DNA of 64,000 nt, taken from Moniliella sp. 'wahieum' (Eukaryota; Basidiomycota; Moniliellomycetes; Moniliellales; Moniliellaceae). The stretch spans positions 62,001-126,000 of the forward strand of contig RSEE01000128.1 in NCBI GenBank assembly GCA_003971905.1, written 5' to 3'. The translations under genes were made by a program, and so were the position numbers. The notes beneath the pieces are model-generated. The model saw nothing but the letters and a program-made list of their open reading frames with translations, was not told where the DNA came from and did not search any database. Position 1 is the first letter of the stretch. Each line of letters starts with the position of its first letter. Positions 55,521 to 64,000 of this stretch are shown in pieces.

Positions 55521-56907
55521 CTACTCGTCCTCGGCAAACGCCCCCGGCGGCAGCTCCCCCGGGTGCTCCTTCTCCCACTCGGCCACCTCGTGCGCCGCCG
55601 CGTTCTGCGCCGTGCCGAGGTAGATCAGGTCGATCAGAATGCTCGTCGACACCGCCAGCATCAGCAGCGCCGACAGCACAACCAGACCCTTGCGTTCCTC
55701 GGGGTTGAACGGGCGCGGGAGCGCGCCCGGGTGGAAGCGGAACTCGGTTTGGCCCTGCGCCGTCTGACCGGGTCGACGGCGACCATGTAGCCGTCGGGAA
55801 GAGCGAGTAGAAGTGCTTGCTGGCCTTGTCAAAGAAGACGACGGCATGGGCCAGCACAGCGGGGGGCACCCCGGCTTGCTGCAAAAACGCCGTCTGCGGC
55901 GGCGTGACATACTTCTCTTCCAGCTCCGTCTCCTCGCGCGCCGTCAGGCCAGCGTCGGCCACGGGGCTGTGGACCTTGTCCTCCTCCACCACCTGGTGCA
56001 CCGCAGGCGGCTTGACTGTCTTGGGCGTCTCGGGCACAGCGTGCAGAATGGGGATCGCAGAGGGAATCACCGCGGGGCCGAAACGGTCTTGGGCTTGGCA
56101 GGGAAGGGGATCTGAATGTTGAACGTCTCTGGCGCCTGCTTCAGTGCCCGCGGCGGCATCCCAGGCGCATTTTCCCCCGCCTTACGCAGCTGGTTCCCAG
56201 TCGGAGGCACCCGGCCCGACGAAGCCGGCGTCTCGGCAGTGGAGGCTACGACCACCTCGGGATCGATGGCCAAGTCCTTGTGCGCAAGACTGGCGTCAGA
56301 AAGCGTCGACGTTCCTCTTGGGGGGATCGGCGGGGGGGAGGGTGGCCTTTGGCTTGGCCTCGGGCGCAGAACGGGCGGGCGAGGGTGTGTCTGGGGGGGG
56401 AGGGGGGGCTCGGGTACACGTTCTGGCTCCTGGGGGGGCGCTGGTGCCGGAGCAGGGGTAGGTGCCGGTGCCGGAGCTGGTGTTGGTGCTGGGGCTGGGG
56501 CCGTGGCGGGAGCAGACGCCGGTTCGGCGGCGGCCTCTGCCTTCTTGGGTGGGGCAGCTTTCTTGGGGGTGGGCTCCTTGGGTGCGTCCTTGGGAGACGA
56601 GGGCTTGGGCGCGGCCTTGGCCGGGGCCTTGGGCGGCGGCGAGGGCTTGGCGGCGGCCTTGGGCGGGGACTTGGGCGCGGGCTTGGCCGACTCGTCAGAC
56701 GCGTCCTTGGCCTTGGGAGCGGCGGCGGCGGCGGCCGCAGCAGCAGCGGCGGCCTTGGGCTTGCGCTTTTTCTTGGCGGCCCAGTCGCTGGCGGAGGAGG
56801 AGAGGGTGCGGGCGGCGGGTGTGGGCGTGGGCGGGGAGGGGCGCGCGGGCGGCGGGGACGCGGGGCAGGGCGCGCGCGGTGGCGGCGAGGAGGCGCGGGC
56901 GGAACAT
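55521..56907 (-). CDS. Mitochondrial membrane protein with Ala/Pro/Lys-rich linker
   Basis: Not recognised as a named family. Start MFRPRLLAATARALPRVPAA is a classic mitochondrial presequence. Next an Ala/Lys/Pro-rich linker (KKKRKPK, an Ala run, repeated PAPTPAPAPAP), then QLRKAGENAPGMPPRALKQA and PETFNIQIPFPAKPKT. After a frame break: IPSAIPILHAVPETPKTVKP, ETELEEKYVTPPQTAFLQQA, AVVFFDKASKHFYSLFPDGY, RFHPGALPRPFNPEERKG. One membrane span, LVVLSALLMLAVSTSILIDL, lies near the end, followed by an acidic tail ending FAEDE. About 460 residues. The C-terminal third is the folded, probably conserved part. Divergent from the mitochondrial ribosomal protein gene. Confidence 0.7.
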
Positions 56908-57217
56908 GGTGGGCAGCAGCAGGAGGAGCGCCGACTAACAAAGAGAAGAAGTGAAGCTTCATTGATGCGGCTGCCCAGGCGGCCGGAAGAGGCTGCGCAC
57001 CCGCCGGCACTGGCGCCGTGCCCCGCGCCGCTCCCGATCCCACCCGGCGGCCGCCTGCGATTTGAAATCTGTCGCGCCGAAGAAAAAAAAAGAAGAGGCG
57101 CGCACGTGACGGGGCGGCTTCCGCCGGCGGAACCAGCCGCGCCGCCTTCTGGCGCTTCGCCCGCTCTTTGCCGCCAATCTTCTTGCCCCCGACCGTAGAC
57201 GACGCTTCCACCCGGCC
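56908..57217. promoter_or_regulatory. Divergent promoter of two mitochondrial genes
   Basis: 310 bp between two ATGs. It contains a poly-A run at 57083-57091 on the plus strand, and CACGTGAC at 57103-57110. Both flanking genes encode mitochondrial proteins, so shared control is plausible. Confidence 0.55.
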
Positions 57218-58313
57218 ATGGCGACCATGCTCGTGCGCGCCCCCGCCACCGCCGCCGGCGCGTCGCCGCCCACACCTCGCGCCCACACGCCCCCGCCCTC
57301 GCCCACACGCGCGCCCTCGCCACCTCCGCCGCCGCGCGCCTCGACCACGTGTACCCGCGCTACGTCACCCCCCCCCCGTGCTCCAGATCGGCCCACCGTG
57401 CCCAGCCGGCTCAACGAGGCCTTCCACACCCTCTCCCGCGACCTGATGTACATCACCTACGACGGCACCACCCTCGAGGACTCCTTCCGCCAGCAGGCCG
57501 AGTGGGCCAAGAAGCTCACCCGCACCCTCGACCCCAACAACCCCTACTCCAAGAACCATGCTTCGCCCGGCCTCCGCGGCGTCAGCGCCCTCCCCCCCAC
57601 GCCACCGTGCTCAACCCCCGCCACCTCCTCAAGTCTCTCCCGCCGTCGAAAAGGTCTACATCCACTGCGTCGTCCAGAGCGCCATCTACCAGAAGGCCAA
57701 GCTCGTCCCCGTCATGGCCCAGCTGCGCGCCATCACCGGCCTGCCCATCCTCAAGTCCGCCCTCTCCCCGATGGCGGCACCAAGGAAACTTTTACCGAGG
57801 GCTACATTGGCGTCATGCTTGCTAAGCGTAACGTGGCCCGTCGCAAGGTCCGTGTGGGCATGCCCATTGGTGTCGCTGCCGAGCTCAACGGCCCCTTTGC
57901 CCTCGAGTTCCTCGACACGCTCGCCACGTGCGTCTTGCCCCGCATGCGCTCCTTCCAGGGCATCAAGCTGCCCCCGCCCAGGGCCTACCTCTTGTCCAAC
58001 TCGGCCATGTCCGGCTCGGTCCAGATCAACCTCGAGGCAGAGGCCATGCCCCTCTTCCCCCAGACCGAAGTCAACTGGGACTCCTACCCGGGCACGCCCT
58101 TTGGCATTGCAGTACGTTTTGTTTCTCCTTGGTTTGCGCTCCCCCCCCCCATTCGCTATGGCTCGTATGGAAGAACTAACCATCCCCCCGCTCGTCCGCC
58201 CGGCTCAGATCACCATCCAGACCAACCAACGTGGCCCTGGAGGAACCGAAAAGGCACGCCTTCTTCTCAGTGGAATGGGCTTGCCCTTTGTCCGTCCCGG
58301 CGATATCGCCTAA
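57218..58313 (+). CDS. MRPL7: Mitochondrial ribosomal protein uL5m
   Basis: Large-subunit mitoribosome protein near the central protuberance. Start MATMLVRAPATAAGASPP, Ala/Pro/Arg-rich targeting region; RLNEAFHTLSRDLMYITYDG; VEKVYIHCVVQSAIYQKAKL; VMAQLRAITGLPILKSAL; GYIGVMLAKRNVARRKVRVG; MPIGVAAELNGPFALEFLDT; LATCVLPRMRSFQGIKLPP; QTEVNWDSYPGTPFGIA. An intron at 58112-58208 (GTACGT...CAG) leads in phase to ITIQTNQRGPGGTEKARLLL and SGMGLPFVRPGDIA. These match the uL5 strand-helix pattern in order. ~333 residues. Single-base breaks near 57320, 57590, 57640 and 57770. Confidence 0.88.
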
Positions 58314-59251
58314 GGGGTGGCAACGCGTAGGACTAATGGATATGCTTGCTATTCTGCACTCTCGTTTTGGTTCATGTACATGTACATGACATGCACGTGT
58401 ACATGCACATCCATCCATACTCCTCCCGCGCAGCAAACACAGATAGACTCCCAACCGGGCGGGCTCATAACGGCTCCTCTGCCACCCGAGCACCGCCACC
58501 ACAACCACAACCCCCTCCGGCCGAGCGAGAGAGGCATGGGAGGATAACATGTTTTGCGGCGTCGGGGGGATGATATGGATTAGTAGCTGGCCTAGCCACA
58601 CTCCCGGCGGGCGCAGCCCGCTTTCCTTCTCCCTTTCTCTCAGTGTTTCTAGCTGCTTGTGTCCTTGCCGCCATCACGCTCTTGGCTCTATACTCTTAAC
58701 CTCGTTACCACTCATTGATTTTGATTCGCTCTCGATTAGCCTCTAGCTTAACGTTTAACCACCGCCACGGTTTAAGGTATCTGAGTAGCAGGGCAATAGT
58801 GTATTCGACACGGAGGTGTCAAGAGCCTGTAAGTAAGGACGTTAACGCCGTGAATGACGCTGTTTCGGCCTTTGGCCTCACCGAGGCGTCAAGAGAAACC
58901 TTAAAGATGCGTGATGAGGCGTATTGGCCCGCCCGCCCCGCCTACTCAGTAATCACTCCCTTGTTTGCTTTCCTGAGCAGCTTGGCTTAGACAGCGCAGC
59001 CGTTGGCGCACGCTCTCTCGATCTCATAAGGCATAAGGCTGCCTTGCTACGTCGATGCGCCACCCATGAGCAGCTACTGTGCCCTTGCTCGCCTCCTAGA
59101 TGAAGGCAGGAAGAAATACAAAAGCGTGGCAGGACTACAGCCCCTGAATCTGTTAACGATCTCCTCGCCCTATAAAAGGTGTAGCGAAGCGCTAAGAGCT
59201 CTCTCCGCCCAACCGCGCCATTCTTCGCTCCCGACTCCTGTCCCTTCTCAC
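58314..59251. other. Intergenic region, left part of a lower-GC island
   Basis: Palindromic CATGTACATGTACATG with further ACATGCAC units at 58373-58412. From about 58700 the base composition becomes visibly less GC-rich. Coding-like but unrecognised stretches occur (for example SKDVNAVNDAVSAFGLTEAS at about 58835-58895). Confidence 0.45.
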
Positions 59252-60099
59252 ATGATCACCACAGACATCGACATCCCCCGTCAAGAGGGGAGACACCAGG
59301 AGGCCATGATGGTTGCCGTACTGAACGCCGAGTTGGCACACCCGATGCCGCGTCCTCTCTGGAATGAAATCGTGGGTCCCTCGGTGGTCAAGACGCTACC
59401 GAAGCTGGAGGGTGAAGCGGCAAGGCCAGATGTATGAGTTGGTGCAGGTCCAGAACCAGGTGGTTACGGACCTACACTCCATTTCGGGAATTATAGTTCC
59501 AGCCTTAATCAACGGTGAGGTGCTCACACCGACGAGAGTCCTCGTCGACCTGGCCGCTTCGCCATGGCGCAAACAGACATTGGGCTGGGAGACCGGGCCC
59601 AGCGGTTGGTGTTTGTCGAAGAAGTCTTTGGCCCAGTCTTTCAAATAGAAGAGCAATGTGGTCGTCTGCTCTCGGATCTAACGAGACGCTTCGCCCTGGA
59701 GGTCCGCGGCGAGTTGTTTCAGGGGTGGGGGATATTGTAGTGCATGCGCTCTCGGACCCCAAATTTCAGGAAGCATTTGAGGTGTACAGCCTGTCCTACC
59801 GGGCGAGAAAGGCTCGCATTACCAAGCAGATTGAGACCAATGCACCCTTCAAAGTACTCTGGGATGAACTGTGTCGCGCCCAGAACTCCGCTTGAATCAT
59901 GGAGCGCAACATCCCATCACGGGCCCAAGGCCGACTTCTATTATCAATCTATGAGGCTTTAATTGGAAGGTCATCGACAGTCCTACCGACTCGGACGAAC
60001 TTGACAACCTGAGAGAAGCCCGGTCGTTGACAAGGAACATGATGGCGCGGATCGATGCTAATAAGTTCAGGGGCGCTCCCACACCTGGGACCTACTGAT
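59252..60099 (+). CDS. Unrecognised coding-like segment in lower-GC island
   Basis: I do not recognise this. Several consecutive stretches in changing frames read like one protein: MITTDIDIPRQEGRHQEAMM, PRPLWNEIVGPSVVKTLPKL, LVQVQNQVVTDLHSISGIIV, AQTDIGLGDRAQRLVFVEEV, CGRLLSDLTRRFALEVRGEL, LSDPKFQEAFEVYSLSYRAR, KARITKQIETNAPFKVLWDE, SDELDNLREARSLTRNMMAR, ending KFRGAPTPGTY. The pattern (helical, charged, no catalytic motif) is compatible with a gag-like or structural protein of a mobile element, but no reverse transcriptase or repeats were found. Codon use is less GC-biased than in neighbouring genes. It may be transferred or relic DNA. Confidence 0.35.
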
Positions 60100-60195
60100 G
60101 GCATGTGACATCTGCAAAGACCAAGGATGTTCCCCTTCACCACCGTTCTTTCTCGATGACGTGTTGCCCATTTTCTTCATTATTTCTTCGGGGGC

Positions 60196-60621
60196 TTGTC
60201 TACATCTGTTTCTTTCGTCGGAGCGACCTTGCACAACTGTGGCGGCAATCAAGGTGAGCGGTGTAGACAAAAGGCCATGCGTGACGACTTCGCGGTTCGT
60301 CAGGCTCGGACCTTGCACACCGTCGGTGCGATGAAGACAATTGACGTGGCCGGCTGGGTGTGTATGCGCGTATTAACTTTTTTCTCTTCTACAACCGCAC
60401 CCGACTCCTCTTGTGTTTGGCCACCAGGATAGCTTCGTGGGACCGTTCATCAGCAAGCACCACTCGGAAGCGCTTGCCGCTCGAACACATTCATTCCATA
60501 CACGGAAGTCGTCGTCTTTCGTGGGTCTATGCACCAACAAGGCTTTGTTCATGACAATCCGCCGCCAATCCTATCCTACTTGACAGTCTCATTCACCTGT
60601 CAGATCCGTCGATACAGATGA
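60196..60621 (+). CDS. Unrecognised small two-exon ORF
   Basis: The ATG at 60196 opens MSTSVSFVGATLHNCGGNQG, then ERCRQKAMRDDFAVRQARTL and HTVGAMKTIDVAGW. GTGTGT at 60358 and CCACCAG at 60421-60427 delimit a 70-nt intron that joins in phase to DSFVGPFISKHHSEALAART. After a one-base break it continues IPYTEVVVFRGSMHQQGFVH and DNPPPILSYL. Phase-compatible splicing and even composition suggest a real or recently lost gene. The start may be further upstream. Function unknown. Confidence 0.35.
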
Positions 60622-61077
60622 AAAAAGCTAAAAGCAAACCTTACAACAATAGTAGAGAGTGGCATAGGAAGACAACGATGGCATAGTACTAGGGCGGAAG
60701 TAGATCTCCGTCGATAACACGACTATTCCGTTGCGAACAAAGAAAAACGAAAAATGGACGATAAGGAGACAAGAGGCAGGATTCCTGACCCTAGTCAATA
60801 GGACAAGAACAGACCAAAAGGCGAGCACAGGTGTTGAAAGAGAATGGGGCGACAGACAGAGGAAATCAAGATCATTGGTGTAAGCAGGACGGAATCCAAA
60901 CAAGAACGAGACGAAACGTGGCGACAAAGCAGTTGGAATCAGGGAACATGGAGCAGGCAGAGCGCCCCCGCCTGTGCCAGCAGGGCGGGGGGAAGAAAAT
61001 CGGAACGCATCCAAATCGAGCAGACGATATTCTTTTCGTTGAGGACGATGGGGAAAATGGGGGACAGCAGGGCGCCT

Positions 61078-62383
61078 TACAGCCTAGCAAGAAACTGACG
61101 GAAGGCGAAGACACAAACTCCTGCATTACTTCTCTTCCGGCTCTCATTCCCTTCCTCGGCATCAAAGTCGACAATATCAGCATCATGCTGGTTGTCCTCC
61201 TCGTCCTCCCTTCGAACGGGAGATCCGGGTCAAAGGCACCGTCTTGGGAGGTGGCGAGCCAAGCGTCGCGCGCTGGCATACCTCGTCGCACATCGTTCCA
61301 TTCGGGTGGTTGTCCCATAACTCCTCGTCCTCCGGGTCGGGCATCTCAAGTCGCTTGAGCATCCGTTCGTGTCGGCGCATCAGCGATGATGAGGACATGC
61401 CTCGCGACCCATGCGAGCGCTTGGAAGCAACGTGTACGCACGGTACCATTTGCCCAGCGAGCGCAAGTCGCCACTCGCCCGAAACGCTGCGTTCTGCCTC
61501 GACCCAAAGCTGTCGGGGGGTGGGCAACATGCCAAAGGGGAAAGCAGCCTTGACGTAGCCGTTGAAGCAAGGAACTTGGTCGCGTCAACCATAAATTGCT
61601 TGGCCTGCGCCGCCGACGGATTGGAAGAGGAGGTAACGCCGTATTCGGTCACGTAGATGGGCTTGTTGGGCCACCGGCTGTGGATGCGGGAGATGTAGGA
61701 CTTGAACTTGTTGAGACTGCCATGTCCCAACCACCATAAAAGTGCCGACAAAAAGTCGACATCGCCACCTAGAAGAGCACCAGCGATGTGTCAGCGTTCA
61801 AACCACCTCGCCGTATGCACGCATCAACGGGGAGGGGGGGTCTGAGGACGTACCTTGCTTGTGAAGAATGCGCATAATATAAATCTCGAGCCACTGACAT
61901 TGTAGCAGATGGAGGGGGAGGAGATGCGCGATCCATACGCCTGCCGGAGCGGTGCAAGCTCACGCTGGAACGCCTTGGCAGCGCAGACGGTGTGTAGTCT
62001 GATTGGGTCGACACGTCCGGCTCGTTGTAGGCGAGCACAGCGTGGGGCGGGATTGCGCAAACGTACTCTCACCTGCTTCCACGCCGCGTTTTGCTGGCGG
62101 CCCAGCTGTGTAAAAAAGGGGGTCAGAACAAGAGGGGGGGGAGGGGAGAAGGAAGGAGGGTGCGTACCGCATGGGAATGAAACGGATGCCGCTGTCGCTC
62201 AGCGACGACACGGCACCCATCTGCCAGTGGTGGTAGAGGTCAATGTTGGCATTGCCAGTCAACTGGTGGGCCCACTCGTTGTCGGCGGCCCAGGCAAGGC
62301 CGAGAGGAAGGCATTGGCGGGGGAGGCGAGGAGGGCGAGCACTGCCAGCAGCGCTGCGAGGAGGGGGAGGAGGGAGTGCGCAT
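61078..62383 (-). CDS. GH128 (Asl1-like) cell-wall beta-1,3-glucanase
   Basis: Secreted glycosidase of the Asl1-like family, acting on cell-wall glucan (family knowledge). Signal peptide HSLLPLLAALLAVLALLASP then ANAFLSALP; LAWAADNEWAHQLTGNANID and LYHHWQMGAVSSLSDSGIRF. Intron 62167-62106 (GTACGC), then AVLAYNEPDVSTQSDYT with the catalytic acid/base Glu in YNEPD; AFQRELAPLRQAYGSRISSP. Intron 61853-61769 (GTACGT), then VDFLSALLWWLGHGSLNKFK and PNKPIYVTEYGVTSSSNPSA with the nucleophile Glu in VTEYG; DSFGSRQNAAFRASGDLRSL. The usual family end would be near 61430. Here an acidic/basic extension follows in shifted frame (RMLKRLEMPDPEDEELWDNH, ending FAFRQFLARL), so the stop is 61078, 61183 or 61380 depending on frame. 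Confidence 0.85.
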
Positions 62384-64000
62384 GGGGCAGGCGTGGATGG
62401 CCGTCAGACCAAAGAGAATGTGGGGGGCGGGGTCGGGGATGAAGGGGAAGATGAAGATGGAGAGGGTGGGAGATGGGGCTACCGGTTCCCATCTTCGGAT
62501 CTCAGGCCTCTGAGGCTGAGGCGTCACAATCAGAGCTTCCAGTGCCTCCACTCCGCCCTCAGGCATCATATCATCGATCATCGACATGGGGATCATCGAG
62601 ATCATCTCGGGCATCCCCAGACACGCCGCGATGGGCATCCCAACGCACCGAGCCACGCAAGACCAGAGCGGCGGTTACGCTGAGGCACAGCAAGACACTG
62701 CCGGGCGAACAATGGCCCCGAACTGCCGTTGGGCTGGGCCACAAGACAGGCCCGTGCGGTCCCCGCGCCACGAGCGATCCCGCGCGGGGGCAGTATGGCC
62801 GCCTCGCGTGCCAGAGCGGCGGGGGGCGATCCTGATCAGCATGATCGATGATGCACGATGCATGATGCTCAGTGCCATGGAGGCGAAAACTGCCCCCCAC
62901 TCGCCACTGTCCGAGCAACTGGCTTGCCCGCCGATCACACTGCCCGTCTGCCCGTCCGAACACCTGCACAGCTCGCCCATCTCCCATGCCACATGTGCCA
63001 TGTTCCTTTCGGCCCGCCTGGCGGTTGTGCGTGCTGTGCTGCCCCCACCGGGTGTGTATATTCTCCTCGATCTCCTCGCTTACGCTGGGCCGACCCCTTC
63101 GATTCGATCACCCATCCCGCCGTTCAGTACGTTCAGTAGGCTCGGTACGTTCAACGTTCTGTGTCTCAGCAGACCAGCTGAGTTGCTCACCAGTGCTCTT
63201 GTCACCGCAATTATGGCCGTAATGCATACTCGGTATCCGCGGTAACCGGTAACCGGTAATCGATAATCCAGAGACCCCTGAATACATGATGCACGATGCG
63301 TGATCGACTTGATCCCCATCCCAGCACTGCTTTGGGCGTGAACCTGTGCGGGTGCAGAGCAGACAGACAGAAGGTGTAAACGAATGGATGAAGAGAAGAA
63401 AGGGCAGAACCCGCCGGACTGGGAACGGAACCCGGGCGGAATCACCCAGGAGCCCGTGCCCATCCACACAGAACCATCCTTCTCGTCATGTTTGGGTGGT
63501 GGGTATCGAAGACCTTTACTTCCATACGTGCCTATACTCTTTGCCCATCCTCCATCTCCCGCACCCTCCAGAAAGCACATACTGGTATTGGCTGATTATT
63601 AGTGCCCGTGGGCACTTCCTCACCGTATGTATATGTTCAGTCCGTTCAACCGAATGGTGTGCTCACGCACCTCCACCATCACTGCAGTACAGATAAATAT
63701 TGGTCTACGTTCTCTCAGCCACTCTATTGGGATAGCAGAACTGAATAAAGCTGGTGGTTCAAAGAAAAGTGTGTTTGGGCCTAGAGAGGAAATTGGAGGA
63801 ACGAATCAGAGAAAGTGGCCCTAGGTCACCAGAAGCCGGAGTGAGCTGTGGGTTCAATCCGGCGGTCGGAACCAGACGCTGTTCTCTGATCTCGGTGCGT
63901 ACTCAGTACTGATCCAGCAGGCCAGAAGTACCCTTTTTGGGAGCTTTCAACTCACCTATATCTGACGTTAAACTATGTTTTGTTCTGCTACAAATAGACG
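62384..64000. other. Right flank, no gene recognised
   Basis: About 1.6 kb. ATCATCGATCATCGA-type palindromic units at 62566-62615 and TGATCGATGATGCACGATGC at 62841-62865. GGTAACC units at 63241-63262. The left end is the promoter of the glucanase gene. ORFs here lack protein-like features. Confidence 0.5.

Noticed and set aside
53141-55537. A single 798-codon reading frame taken as one gene
   Set aside because: Its N-terminal ~100 codons lie upstream of the better start at 55206, and plausible domains lie in other frames. The gene is real but this single frame is a mixture of true and shadow segments.
61-62383. Programmed ribosomal frameshifting or tiny 2-nt introns as the cause of frame changes
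   Set aside because: The breaks have no common slippery site or structure, occur many times per gene, and sit mostly in short homopolymers; sequencing loss is simpler.
63835-63880. tRNA gene suggested by a GGTTCAATCC B-box-like sequence
   Set aside because: The flanking bases cannot pair into a T stem and no A box or acceptor stem fits upstream.

Overview
This window looks like nuclear DNA from a high-GC filamentous or yeast-like fungus. The encoded proteins resemble those of basidiomycetes, perhaps Ustilaginomycotina, but the placement is uncertain and rests only on intron style, base composition and remembered family sequences. It carries about 24 protein genes on both strands, mostly with none to two short introns (51 to 239 nt). 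No rRNA, tRNA, CRISPR array or intact transposon was recognised.

Layout, left to right. CaMKK-type kinase (-, 61-3077). Gene-poor stretch with degenerate repeats (3.1-5.8 kb). GMP synthase GUA1 (+). COP9 signalosome subunit 1 (-). Membrane-anchored alpha/beta-hydrolase (-). Prefoldin subunit 6 (+). A very long DOCK-family guanine nucleotide exchange factor (+, 14.2-21.6 kb). GPI-lipid remodelling protein PER1 (-), divergent from a flavin monooxygenase (+). GNAT acetyltransferase (-). A Cdc48/p97-like gene holding only the N domain (-), divergent from histone acetyltransferase HAT1 (+), which is followed by an ISWI remodeller (+). A secreted protein (+). eIF2B-beta GCD7 (+). A small CxxC membrane protein (-). 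A C2H2 zinc-finger/fungal-trans regulator (+). N-alpha-acetyltransferase NAA10 (-), divergent from the ribosome-assembly GTPase EFL1/RIA1 (+). COX13 (-). A nuclear-type protein with a ubiquitin-like or coilin-like N-terminus (-). A mitochondrial membrane protein (-), divergent from mitochondrial ribosomal protein uL5m/MRPL7 (+). A lower-GC island with unrecognised coding-like segments (58.7-60.6 kb). A GH128 cell-wall glucanase (-). A gene-free right flank.

Two window-wide properties matter to any reader. First, nearly every conserved gene is interrupted by single-nucleotide losses, usually in short homopolymers (for example TTT read as TT). Most CDS entries therefore span two or more reading frames. 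I read this as uncorrected sequencing or assembly error, not biology. CDS coordinates give the whole gene from start to stop, including introns; joins and far termini in low-complexity regions are approximate. Second, introns use a strikingly uniform donor: 17 of 18 well-supported introns begin GTACG or GTGCG, with C at +4.

Functionally this is mostly housekeeping: nucleotide synthesis, translation initiation, ribosome maturation, protein acetylation, chromatin, mitochondria and cell wall. There is no obvious operon-like pathway. The closest thing to a theme is the Cdc48N-HAT1-ISWI block, and the mitochondrial pair sharing a ~310 bp divergent promoter.
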